From: Thermoplasmata archaeon
Lineage (GTDB): Archaea > Thermoplasmatota > Thermoplasmata > Thermoplasmatales > Thermoplasmataceae
DNA: 16,548 nt
Reading direction: 5' to 3'
Assembly (NCBI GenBank): GCA_021827885.1
Contig: JAKAUD010000165.1
Span: forward strand, 1-16,548
A model generated the notes under the pieces. The model was not told the origin of the DNA. It saw only the letters and a list, made by a program, of their open reading frames with translations, and made no database searches. Of the stretch, positions 1 to 7,218 are shown in pieces (within the stretch, counting starts at the first letter, position 1; each line of letters opens with the position of its first letter). The position numbers and the translations under genes were made by a program.

Positions 1-51
1 TTTTGATAAAAACATTAATTGGAACTTATAGTTGGCAGGAAAGGTGAAAAG

Positions 52-2322
52 ATGGTGGAAGGAGAAAACGAAATCAGGCCCAAATTTTTCGTAAGTTCTG
101 CGCTCAAGGATTTGATAGGCAGGGAATTAGTTTCAAACAAGTATATCGCAGTTTTTGAGCTAGTCAAGAATTCATATGATGCGGGAGCGAAAGAGGCACA
201 TATAATATTCAAGCATCGAGAACCAGATTCAGGAGGAGTTAGTCAAATATTGATTTATGACGATGGAATCGGAATGTCAAAAAAAGATATTATGACGAAA
301 TGGCTTTTCATTGGGTATTCCGACAAAAAAGAATCCCTTAATGGGTTGGTGAGAATGTCTTCAGGGTACAAAGGAATTGGTAGATTCTCATGCGACAGGC
401 TCGGTGTGAAACTTGACATGTATACAAAAACAGAGATTGACAGTAACTGGAACCATCTTGCCGTGAATTGGCTCGATTTCGAGCGAGATCAAAACAAAAA
501 GCTAGAAACAATAGAACTATCATTGACTATTGAGGACCTTCCTGAAGTTGTAAGAGACTATACACACGACCTGAAATCTGGAACTTTCCTTCTTATTACA
601 GGAGTCCGGGACGAGTGGCCATATGACGATCTCTTTACCATTAAGAAATATTTGCAAAGGATGGTAAACCCTTACGAGCCTATTTCTGATTTCAGGCTAT
701 TCCTTGCTGCACCTGCATATATTGCAGAAGATAGGAAACAAGAGAAGATAAATGAGGAAAAGGAAAATGCTGACGATGAGGTTTTTGAGAGGTGGTCACC
801 GAAAGGGCCTGTTGGAGGTGAGATTAAGAACGCAGTTATTGAAGAAGTCAAGGAAAGATCTTCATGGATACGTGGATGCGTTGAGGATGGTAAGATCAGG
901 ATTCAACTTTTTGAAGGGAAAGATGTTCTCATCGAGACAAAGGAAGTATCCCCATTCAATAATATAGGGATGCCACAGAAGGCAGAGAAGGTTGAGGCGG
1001 AGATATTTTACCTCAATAGGAATGCAAAGAACATATTCACGAGAATAATGGGAGTCCGACCTGTTGACTTTGGATCAATACATGTTTACCGCAACGCTTT
1101 CAGGGTTCTACCTTACGGAGAAGCTGGGAATGACTGGCTTCAGCTCGACTTGAAAAAGGCTCAAGGGTTTAAACGATTATTATCAACCAGAGAACTTCTA
1201 GGCAGAGTCTCGATTTCAGACAAATCTAATACTTTTAGGGAAGTTGCAAGCAGGGAAGGTTTTTATGAAGGTCAGTCACTTTCAGAATTGAAAGAGTTCT
1301 TGCTGGTTTACCTCATACGAGAACTTCAACGTTATGTTGTTGAGGCGATAGGTTGGAATTCTGGTGAAGAACATGCTGACGAGAAAGAGCGAAAAATCGA
1401 GATGGTTAAACTTGTCGACTATATCGCTGGAAATCCGGACAATTTTCTATCTATAAGCGTTGGGCCTAATTTGCTGGACATTGTCAAGGAGAAGGAAATC
1501 CAGAAGATTCCACAGATTGTCGAGAGCCTTGAATCACTAGCCAAGCAGTTTACAGGCGAAGAACAAAAAGAATTCGTTGGGAATCAGCTGAGATCGCTCA
1601 AGCGTGGTGTGAGGGAGCTCAACAAGAACATAAGGGCGAAGGAGAAGGAAATCGTGTTCTTGGAAAAGTCAACTGAGGGGGGAAAATCTCCCATGCTTGA
1701 TCATGAAATCATAATTGCAGGGAACGACGTCTTTCCAGCATTGGAGAAAGTTATATCCGAACTTCGCAAACATCATGGGATGGGAGATCTCATCATGTCA
1801 TTGGAATCGGTAAGGATGTCGGTTCAAAAAATGGTAAAAATTGCAGAACTTTCTATCAGTGCAAAATTCAGCTTAGGGACTGATTTTCTGGAAACCAATG
1901 TAACATCATTTGTAACACAATATCTCTCGGTGACAAAGAAAGACTTTCTAGAAAGTAATGGCGTGAATCTGGAGTTTATTGGTGGTGACGTGTTGTTTCA
2001 GCGCGAGATACCATATCTAGACCTTGTGATAATAATAGACAATCTCGCAAGCAACTCGGTTAAAGCCCATTGCAAGAATATTACTGTCAAGTTCGAGAAA
2101 ATGGATGGCAAGTTGAAGGTTCTTTTTTCTGATGACGGAGAGGGTGTTACGGAAAGTTTTCGAGACAAGCTATTTCTTCCAGGAGAGTCTACCCGAGGTG
2201 GAACTGGACTAGGATTGTATAGCCTGAAAAAATTTGCATTAAGTATGGGAGGCGAGATCAGGTTCTTGGGTAACTCTTTTGATGGCCTTCTGGTGGGGGC
2301 GTGTTTTGAGGTGATCATATAA
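52..2322 (+). CDS. Dual GHKL ATPase: MORC/Hsp90-like N-terminal domain plus histidine-kinase-like C-terminal domain
   Basis: A 756-residue protein with two complete ATP-binding Bergerat folds. The N-terminal one shows ELVKNSYDAGA (E36, N40), DDGIGMS (D71) and GYKGIGR (G105-R111). A conserved VYRNAFRVLPYG...DWLQLD stretch at about 345-370 resembles the S5/transducer region of MORC- and Hsp90-type ATPases. A charged, probably coiled-coil segment (about 503-540) follows, then an H-box-like LDHEI (H551). The second ATPase resembles sensor histidine kinases: DNLASNS (N668), DDGEG (D695) and GGTGLGL (716-722). No signal peptide or membrane segment is visible, so it should be cytosolic. Its stop overlaps the probable start of the receiver-domain gene, suggesting a partner pair. 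Start choice: ATG at 52 follows GGTGA at 43-47; the in-frame TTG at 19 has no SD. The ATPase folds are certain. Phosphotransfer to the neighbour is inference, because the H-box is degenerate. Confidence 0.9.
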   Translation: MVEGENEIRPKFFVSSALKDLIGRELVSNKYIAVFELVKNSYDAGAKEAHIIFKHREPDSGGVSQILIYDDGIGMSKKDIMTKWLFIGYSDKKESLNGLVRMSSGYKGIGRFSCDRLGVKLDMYTKTEIDSNWNHLAVNWLDFERDQNKKLETIELSLTIEDLPEVVRDYTHDLKSGTFLLITGVRDEWPYDDLFTIKKYLQRMVNPYEPISDFRLFLAAPAYIAEDRKQEKINEEKENADDEVFERWSPKGPVGGEIKNAVIEEVKERSSWIRGCVEDGKIRIQLFEGKDVLIETKEVSPFNNIGMPQKAEKVEAEIFYLNRNAKNIFTRIMGVRPVDFGSIHVYRNAFRVLPYGEAGNDWLQLDLKKAQGFKRLLSTRELLGRVSISDKSNTFREVASREGFYEGQSLSELKEFLLVYLIRELQRYVVEAIGWNSGEEHADEKERKIEMVKLVDYIAGNPDNFLSISVGPNLLDIVKEKEIQKIPQIVESLESLAKQFTGEEQKEFVGNQLRSLKRGVRELNKNIRAKEKEIVFLEKSTEGGKSPMLDHEIIIAGNDVFPALEKVISELRKHHGMGDLIMSLESVRMSVQKMVKIAELSISAKFSLGTDFLETNVTSFVTQYLSVTKKDFLESNGVNLEFIGGDVLFQREIPYLDLVIIIDNLASNSVKAHCKNITVKFEKMDGKLKVLFSDDGEGVTESFRDKLFLPGESTRGGTGLGLYSLKKFALSMGGEIRFLGNSFDGLLVGACFEVII
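2308..2321 (+). promoter_or_regulatory. Strong SD and proposed ATA start codon of the receiver gene
   Basis: GAGGTGATC at 2308-2316 is a perfect match to the archaeal SD consensus and lies inside the last codons of the upstream ATPase gene. Five bases after its GAGGTG core comes ATA (2319-2321), which overlaps the TAA stop (2320-2322) as ATAA and is in frame with the receiver ORF. The methyltransferase gene in this locus uses the same GAGGTG core and the same five-base spacing before its TTG start. Initiation at ATA is inferred from this geometry and from receiver-like coding upstream of the first ATG. Confidence 0.6.
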
Positions 2323-3254
2323 ACTCCGGCAACTCAGCAATAGATAACAATGGTAAATCTATAGAAATTAATGTTCTTATTCTGGAAGATAGGGATAGGC
2401 AAGTCGATGTTATAAAAAAATACATCACGGATAATCTTAAGAGCATAAACACGAGGATAAATGGCATGAATCTAGAACTGAAGAGTATTATGCATATGAA
2501 GAAAAAGGAAGATGTCCTGAATCATATTGAAGCTGAAAAATCTGTTCCAGACTGGGTTCTTTGCGATCTAAACCTTTCGGAGAAAGGAGCAGGGATGGAA
2601 GTTGCAAGGGAAATACTGCACAGGAGGTATCCGACGGACATTCTTCTTTATAGCAATGCCCAAGTTTTGGGCGATGATAGTAAAATCGATAAAGGAAGGT
2701 ACGGAAATATTATGACGGCAAATAGGGATCAAATTGGGGCATCAATATACAGACTGGTCTGGAGGGCAGCTGTGAAATTACCAGATCCAGAGTACCTAAG
2801 GGGGTTGGTTCTATCTAGAGTTACAGATACTGAATTATTGATAGATGACTGCTTAGCTACGCTTTTCAAGATATCTGACGAACTGGTTGATCGTTTCAAA
2901 TGGGGACTCCTGAGAAGTGATGGATATGGGCCTTCTTTTAAGTATAGTGTTATCGAGAGATATCTTAAGGACAGACTAAATGATGATTTTTCCACATGCC
3001 CTATTAAAATGGATAAAAAAAGAGAACACTTGACTATTTATAATCATTTAATGGGGGTGATTGGTACAAGAAACCTTGTGGCCCATGGGTTGGCGGAAAG
3101 CGATGAGGCTGGAGGGTTATTCATAAAAAATCGTCTTCAAGAACAAGGTAATTCTCTACTAACAAGAGATCAAATAAAGAAACACCTCCATCTTTGTTAC
3201 AGGACTGATGAAGAATTAAAAACACTTCTGGAGTTCATTAAAAATATGAAATGA
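2319..3254 (+). CDS. Receiver (REC) domain fused to a HEPN-like putative RNase domain
   Basis: From the ATA at 2319 this gives 311 residues. Residues 18-137 read as a response-regulator receiver: beta-1 INVLILED with acidic E23/D24, phospho-acceptor D83 in WVLCDLNLS, and the switch residue S112 in ILLYSN. The usual beta-5 Lys-Pro is missing (IMTANRD instead). There is no DNA-binding output domain. The helical C-terminal half (about 155-305) contains GTRNLVAHG, R251 to H256. This fits the RX4-6H motif, with Asn after Arg, of HEPN ribonucleases seen in toxins and abortive-infection proteins. Role inferred: an RNA-cleaving effector whose activity is set by phosphorylation or docking with the adjacent dual ATPase. 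The first ATG (2466) would delete beta-1 and the acidic pocket, so I reject it. Alternatives: a degenerate 5' end with a dead receiver, or a non-catalytic HEPN. The gene ends 13 bases before the convergent dcm gene. Confidence 0.75.
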   Translation: MNSGNSAIDNNGKSIEINVLILEDRDRQVDVIKKYITDNLKSINTRINGMNLELKSIMHMKKKEDVLNHIEAEKSVPDWVLCDLNLSEKGAGMEVAREILHRRYPTDILLYSNAQVLGDDSKIDKGRYGNIMTANRDQIGASIYRLVWRAAVKLPDPEYLRGLVLSRVTDTELLIDDCLATLFKISDELVDRFKWGLLRSDGYGPSFKYSVIERYLKDRLNDDFSTCPIKMDKKREHLTIYNHLMGVIGTRNLVAHGLAESDEAGGLFIKNRLQEQGNSLLTRDQIKKHLHLCYRTDEELKTLLEFIKNMK

Positions 3255-3267
3255 TGCTTGTATTTAT

Positions 3268-4446
3268 CTAGGAATAGTATTTTCTTAAAACCTTGCCTGC
3301 AATCTTTGCAAATTTTGGGGGGACAGCATTTGCCACCTGCGTGTATCTTGGTGTTTCAACTACCCTCAGTTTTCCACCTGTTGTATACTTCCCCTTGAAT
3401 TCGAACCAATCGGGGAAGGCTTGAAGTCTCGCATACTCTCTCACAGTCAGTATTCTGGGCTCATCATAGTGGATATAGTCATCCGGCAGTGTTGTCAAGG
3501 TAGGAGATGGTTGATTTGGATCAAGATTATTCAAGTTTCTCTTCTTGAGTTTCAGTGAAGTTATGTAGTCTTTGGAGGAATTTGTAGCGCAGCTTGAAGA
3601 TTTAACTATTTCCGAGAATCTCTCAACAATCCTTTCAGAATGGTTTGCAAATCTATGACTGTCAGGAGATTTGTTTATAGTATGTTTCCTCAATTCAACC
3701 TGATACTGCGAGGTCGGGGATCCATAGATTCCGGCCCTGAATCCCCTTGAGTCGGGGGAATCAATTTCACCATTAACTCTCCTTAAGTCTGAAATTGCGT
3801 TTCCCACAGTGATCTTTGTGCTTTGAGAGCCATTCATAGCGATTTTCTCATGAATAGACTCCGGTTCCAAGTCTTTTTTCGAGCCAATGATTACAAGCCT
3901 CTTTCTGGACTGTGGGACACCAAAATGTGAAAAGTTATATATCGATTGTTCAGGTTGTTGATATCCTATATTCACTAGCTCCCTGGAAAGTTTAATTGAG
4001 TATGGGATGTCATTTTGTTCATTCTTCCCGAATGGGAAAGAGAAACCAGGAACGTTCTCGAACATTATTATGCTTGGTTCAACAAGCTTCACGAACTTCA
4101 CGTAATCCTGGAAAAGAGAGTTCCTCTCATCGTGCTCTACTCGCCTGCCAGCCATCGAGAATCCTTGGCAGGGAGGACCTCCCACTATAAGATCCACTTT
4201 ACCCTTCAGTCTTGAGAGTTCGGTTTGATATCTTTCGAGAAAGAATCGGATATCTATCTGTTCTTTAGGCAGCCACTCAGGCCAGTCAAACGCATTCTCG
4301 GTTTCAATAAGGTTATGCCTCAGTGTGGAAAAGGCCATTTCATTTCTCTCCACAGCGAAAATTCCCGCAAGTCCTGCTTGATGAAGTCCTAGAGAGAAAC
4401 CTCCAGCACCTGCAAAGAGATCTATGAAGGTCAAAGGTTCACTCAA
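3268..4446 (-). CDS. dcm: C5-cytosine DNA methyltransferase (Dcm/DruM-type)
   Basis: A 392-residue S-adenosylmethionine-dependent methyltransferase that methylates C5 of cytosine in a DNA target sequence. The family motifs are in order: motif I FIDLFAGAGGFSLG (7-20), motif IV GGPPCQGFS with the catalytic C93, motif VI FENVPG (E130, N131), motif VIII QSRKR (179-183), a short target-recognition region, motif IX around LTVREYARLQAF, and motif X QVANAVPP near the end. The length is normal and nothing is broken. The start is TTG (4446-4444), overlapping the vsr stop as TTGA and preceded by GAGGTG at 4457-4452; motif I begins at residue 7, so no later start is possible. It probably protects host DNA. 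With the giant helicase downstream of the divergent promoter it fits DruM of Druantia type II, but it could equally be the modification half of a Vsr-linked system. The recognition sequence cannot be read from the protein. Confidence 0.95.
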   Translation of the reverse strand: MSEPLTFIDLFAGAGGFSLGLHQAGLAGIFAVERNEMAFSTLRHNLIETENAFDWPEWLPKEQIDIRFFLERYQTELSRLKGKVDLIVGGPPCQGFSMAGRRVEHDERNSLFQDYVKFVKLVEPSIIMFENVPGFSFPFGKNEQNDIPYSIKLSRELVNIGYQQPEQSIYNFSHFGVPQSRKRLVIIGSKKDLEPESIHEKIAMNGSQSTKITVGNAISDLRRVNGEIDSPDSRGFRAGIYGSPTSQYQVELRKHTINKSPDSHRFANHSERIVERFSEIVKSSSCATNSSKDYITSLKLKKRNLNNLDPNQPSPTLTTLPDDYIHYDEPRILTVREYARLQAFPDWFEFKGKYTTGGKLRVVETPRYTQVANAVPPKFAKIAGKVLRKYYS

Positions 4447-4838
4447 GCCAGCACCTCATTAATTTTTAAGGTGCAACCTGATACATCACTCAGTATCTCA
4501 TGCTCCCAAAATCTTATGACCATGTAGCCTGAATCTTTAAGGTTATTGTTAACATACTGATCATGTTCAAAATTGCGTCTGAGTTTACTTGACCAGTATT
4601 CATGTCTACTAGATGGGGGTTTGTAGCAAATTGGGCAACCATGCCAGAAACAACCATCCACGAAGATTGCGATTTTCCTTGAAACATTTCCCATATCCGG
4701 GTTTCCATGGATTTTAGGAAACTGTCTAAATCTACGTTTGTCAAGTTCGTTCCAGAGCAAAAGTTCAGGTTTGGTATTTTTCCCTTTAATGCTTGCCATC
4801 ACCTTGCTTCTCTTCTCCCTCGATAAATTATCTGCCAT
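4443..4838 (-). CDS. vsr: Very-short-patch (Vsr-type) DNA mismatch endonuclease
   Basis: A 131-residue protein close to the normal Vsr length. Vsr nicks DNA 5' of the T in T:G mismatches created when 5-methylcytosine deaminates at the partner Dcm site. The N-terminus (DNLSREKRSKVMASIKGKNTKPE) is the family signature. D48 (NPDMG) corresponds to the metal-binding Asp. FVDGCFWHGCPIC (59-71) holds the catalytic-site H66 and zinc-site cysteines C63, C68 and C71. NFEHD93 and IRFWEHEIL follow as expected. The stretch just after D48 (MGNVSR) departs from the usual hydrophobic IVFP-like strand, a small oddity. It is the first gene of the vsr-dcm operon, overlapping dcm by four bases. ATG at 4838 has GGAG at 4855-4852 upstream. 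Some Vsr-like proteins sit in restriction loci without a separate endonuclease, so a role in restriction rather than repair is possible. Confidence 0.93.
   Translation of the reverse strand: MADNLSREKRSKVMASIKGKNTKPELLLWNELDKRRFRQFPKIHGNPDMGNVSRKIAIFVDGCFWHGCPICYKPPSSRHEYWSSKLRRNFEHDQYVNNNLKDSGYMVIRFWEHEILSDVSGCTLKINEVLA
4452..4457 (-). promoter_or_regulatory. Shine-Dalgarno site for the TTG start of dcm
   Basis: Reading the minus strand, GAGGTG lies five bases before TTG at 4446, within the last codons of vsr. It decides the non-ATG start and indicates translational coupling through the TTGA overlap. Confidence 0.75.
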
Positions 4839-4862
4839 CGTGTAGTTCCAACTCCTTTTCTT

Positions 4863-4896
4863 CCAGATCGAAACAAGAACTTGTTAATCGATCTGG
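4863..4896. repeat. 34-bp nested inverted repeat, candidate operator of vsr-dcm
   Basis: Outer arms CCAGATCG (4863-4870) and CGATCTGG (4889-4896) are exact reverse complements. Inner arms AACAAG (4872-4877) and CTTGTT (4880-4885) are as well, around a two-base centre. The centre lies about 22 bases downstream of the middle of the vsr TATA-like box, so it would cover the transcription start. It could be a repressor operator or a 5'-leader hairpin; both fit. Confidence 0.65.
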
Positions 4897-4905
4897 TATA
4901 TATTT
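4897..4905 (-). promoter_or_regulatory. TATA-like box of the vsr-dcm operon
   Basis: On the minus strand the sequence reads AAATATATA just upstream of the 34-bp inverted repeat. An archaeal start site about 26 bases downstream would fall near 4875, giving a leader of roughly 37 bases before the vsr ATG with GGAG in it. Assigned by position and composition only. Confidence 0.5.
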
Positions 4906-5117
4906 GTAAGTAAATATCTTTTTTAATTAAACTTAATATGTAAAACATTTGCGAAGATTCTCGTCGAATCCGTCAGTGTTACTCTTTTCATCTAGGATTT
5001 TTAAAAATAGCTTCTTTATCATACTATTATAACAGAATTCAGATATATGATTCTTTCGGTTGCTAGTATGGAGTCCACCAAGATTCAAAGTATTGAACTG
5101 TTATACAAGATGAACAC

Positions 5118-5146
5118 ATTTTAATATCAGTTATTGATATTAAAAT
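5118..5146. repeat. Perfect 12-bp inverted repeat over the promoter of the helicase operon
   Basis: ATTTTAATATCA at 5118-5129 is repeated as its exact reverse complement at 5135-5146, with a five-base spacer. The right arm overlaps the best TATA-like box, so a dimeric protein bound here would block TBP binding. It lies 18 bases before the ATG of the first gene of the four-gene operon. Confidence 0.75.
5137..5145 (+). promoter_or_regulatory. TATA-like box of the helicase operon
   Basis: GATATTAAAA-like sequence centred near 5141, about 24 bases before the ATG at 5164, the spacing expected for a leaderless or nearly leaderless archaeal transcript. A second AT-rich candidate in the left arm (TTTAATAT, 5120-5127) would give a short leader containing AGGGATT. 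I cannot choose firmly between them. Confidence 0.4.
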
Positions 5147-5163
5147 CTTCAGGGATTATTGAA

Positions 5164-7218
5164 ATGGATTACTTTCAATGGAATGATTTGCTTGTGAAAT
5201 ATTTCTTCAATGATAACAGAGCATATGAAGACACAATATTGTATATTAACGAAGATATCTTGATTGAACTGAACCAGGGAAATCCATCATCTCTTTCAGA
5301 TTTTGTAAGTGCGATTAAGAATGGACCCTTTGGTGCTCAAAATGATGAAATCTGCGAGAGTGCACTCAATATTTATAACAATTGGCGAAAAGTGGGTAAA
5401 TGGACTGAACCTCCATATGTGACTTATCTATGCTTCTTCGTTTTAGTCGCAGCTACTGAGGATGATGAGTTTGCTTCCCATGCATACTACCCGAAATTTT
5501 GGAAACTTCTCGGTTATCCTGGAAAAAGTGATGTTCCACCAGGGTTTTATAAAATGATCCTTCTTTGGGAGGATTTGGAGAAATGGAGTTGTGAAGAAAA
5601 TCACGAATTACTTGGTAAATTTGTAATGCGTGTTCGAGGTAAATGGAGATATGTTGGGATCCCATTGTTTCAAACATTATGCTCCACAGAGGAAATTAGA
5701 AATCTCCCAAGAATGTTCCGAGAAGCCGATTTGGATCCTCTCGATATACCTACACCAGAGGTTATGTCGGGGCTTATTTATGAATTTAGAACAAATATTT
5801 TTAAAACACGTACAATAAAAATGCTTTATAAAAATACTGAGGAATCCTCTGCATTCAAGTCTGCATTGACAAATCTTGTTTTGGAGGAACTTGAAAGCTG
5901 GGATGGTACTTGCACAGAATCAATACCCGAGTCGTCAGGTAAATTACAGAAAGTTCAGGCCGGACTTAGGATTTGCATAAATTTAGACCAACTTTCAGGC
6001 ACTTTGAAAAGTTACATTAGATTCAGGTCAAAAAAAACTATACCAGAAGAAGGACTTGTTCTTGTCAACCAGCGTACAGGGGAGAAATTTAATTGTTTTG
6101 GATCTACCAACGGTTGGTCGACTTATCTTAGGCATGAAGAGGATCAGGGACAAGGAAGATTGAGAGGGGAACATCTCAACTGGGAACAAGGCGAACACTT
6201 TGAAGATGATATGGGTGAATGGAGAGCTATCCTGAGGTCCTCATCAACCCGGGTTTTTTTGGAAGGCCTTGACAATTTGAGGGACTGGGTAGAGGTACAA
6301 AGGATTGAACGGGGAAGAGAGTACTTGATAGCGTGTAGATCCCCCGATGTTGAAAAGGTTATTTCCTGGGGAAAAAACTCATGTGAAAATTTCGTTCAAA
6401 TTATTTCTATTGGATTGCCGGAAGGTTGGAACCTGTTTAGGTGCAAGAACATTAGTGAATCTTGCTCTGGGATAGATTTGTTGACTATATCAAATCAAGC
6501 AAGGTTAACCTTACTTGGTGGTGTAAGAGCTAGTGGTAGAAATTCCTACTTTGAATTCGCTAAACCAAGAATTGTCATAGAGAATGGAACAGGAGAAGAA
6601 ATAGTAAAGGTAAATGGCAAGGCAATCGGTCTTTCAGAAACACCAGGGCAATGGCTCTTACCAGAGGATTGCATGGTAAACTCCCAAATACAAATTGAGG
6701 TATTTCAAGGAAATGATAGCATTGGAAAAAAAACCATTTATTTAGAGTCATTTGACTCATTGCCAAACTTCGGAACCACTCCATATAGGGATCCTAGTGG
6801 CAACTTACTCATTGAATGTGATTCTTGCCCGTGTGCACAAGGATCGGTGGTAATTAATATGAATATGGAAGAATATAAGTTCGACCAGCTACCATACCAT
6901 ATTTCGGAGAGAATTATCTTCGTTGGTGGAATTCCAGGCCAAATTGTTGACTGGCCAAAAGAATCTGTTTCAAATATTTGGAGACCAATATGGGCTATAG
7001 CTCGGTCGGGCAGGAACCGCTGGAAAGTTTATTACTGTTCGAATATAATTATTTCGCCAAGTATTGAATCATTTAATACGCTTGATTGGGATAAGAAATC
7101 TCGTAAAAAATGGAAGGAAGTGATTTATTTTAACCGAAAAATAACAGAAATACCCAAACTCCGGGTTTTGGTCAATCTCTGGCAGGTCTATCAGGAGTGT
7201 GCTAAAAATGTCAAATGA
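5164..7218 (+). CDS. Unrecognised 684-residue protein in the DruF position of a Druantia II-like operon
   Basis: I do not recognise this family by sequence. The first 210 or so residues look helical and tryptophan/aromatic rich (WEDLEKWSCEENHELLG, GKWRYVGIPLFQ). A second helical segment with FKSALTNLVLEELESWDG follows, and from about residue 260 the protein becomes beta-rich with many short charged strands. A segment near 470-530 (PRIVIENGTGEEIVKVNG to SIGKKTIYLE) has the rhythm of an immunoglobulin-like or beta-sandwich fold. CDSCPC (C552, C555, C557) could bind a metal. There is no signal peptide or membrane segment. It is first in the operon and overlaps the next gene by 11 bases. Its place before a second unknown gene and a giant DUF1998 helicase suggests a Druantia type II accessory subunit. 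Start choice: ATG at 5164; the earlier TTG at 5134 lies inside the inverted repeat. Confidence 0.8.
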   Translation: MDYFQWNDLLVKYFFNDNRAYEDTILYINEDILIELNQGNPSSLSDFVSAIKNGPFGAQNDEICESALNIYNNWRKVGKWTEPPYVTYLCFFVLVAATEDDEFASHAYYPKFWKLLGYPGKSDVPPGFYKMILLWEDLEKWSCEENHELLGKFVMRVRGKWRYVGIPLFQTLCSTEEIRNLPRMFREADLDPLDIPTPEVMSGLIYEFRTNIFKTRTIKMLYKNTEESSAFKSALTNLVLEELESWDGTCTESIPESSGKLQKVQAGLRICINLDQLSGTLKSYIRFRSKKTIPEEGLVLVNQRTGEKFNCFGSTNGWSTYLRHEEDQGQGRLRGEHLNWEQGEHFEDDMGEWRAILRSSSTRVFLEGLDNLRDWVEVQRIERGREYLIACRSPDVEKVISWGKNSCENFVQIISIGLPEGWNLFRCKNISESCSGIDLLTISNQARLTLLGGVRASGRNSYFEFAKPRIVIENGTGEEIVKVNGKAIGLSETPGQWLLPEDCMVNSQIQIEVFQGNDSIGKKTIYLESFDSLPNFGTTPYRDPSGNLLIECDSCPCAQGSVVINMNMEEYKFDQLPYHISERIIFVGGIPGQIVDWPKESVSNIWRPIWAIARSGRNRWKVYYCSNIIISPSIESFNTLDWDKKSRKKWKEVIYFNRKITEIPKLRVLVNLWQVYQECAKNVK

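Larger units (their letters stand above)
4839..5163. other. Divergent regulatory spacer between vsr-dcm and the helicase operon
   Basis: This 325-base AT-rich spacer holds no credible gene. It separates minus-strand vsr from the + strand operon starting at 5164. It contains two different inverted repeats, each placed over a predicted promoter (4863-4896 and 5118-5146), plus TATA-like boxes for both directions. The middle part, about 4910-5115, shows only a weak 5-bp-arm hairpin at 4956-4970 and otherwise nothing I can interpret. Confidence 0.7.

Noticed and set aside
19..51. TTG at 19 as the start of the dual ATPase
   Set aside because: No SD before it, whereas ATG 52 follows GGTGA; the extra 11 residues show no domain similarity.
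2350..2363. ATG at 2350 as an alternative start
   Set aside because: It is in a different frame from the receiver ORF and meets TAG after four codons.
2466..3254. ATG at 2466 as the start of the receiver gene
   Set aside because: It would remove beta-1 and the acidic pocket of the receiver domain, and it has no SD; the same frame is open and receiver-like back to 2319.
4956..4970. GATTC/GAATC hairpin as a regulatory site
   Set aside because: Arms are only 5 bp and it is not placed relative to either promoter, so chance is likely.
5134..5163. TTG at 5134 as the start of the first helicase-operon gene
   Set aside because: It lies inside the promoter palindrome; ATG 5164 fits the TATA spacing better.
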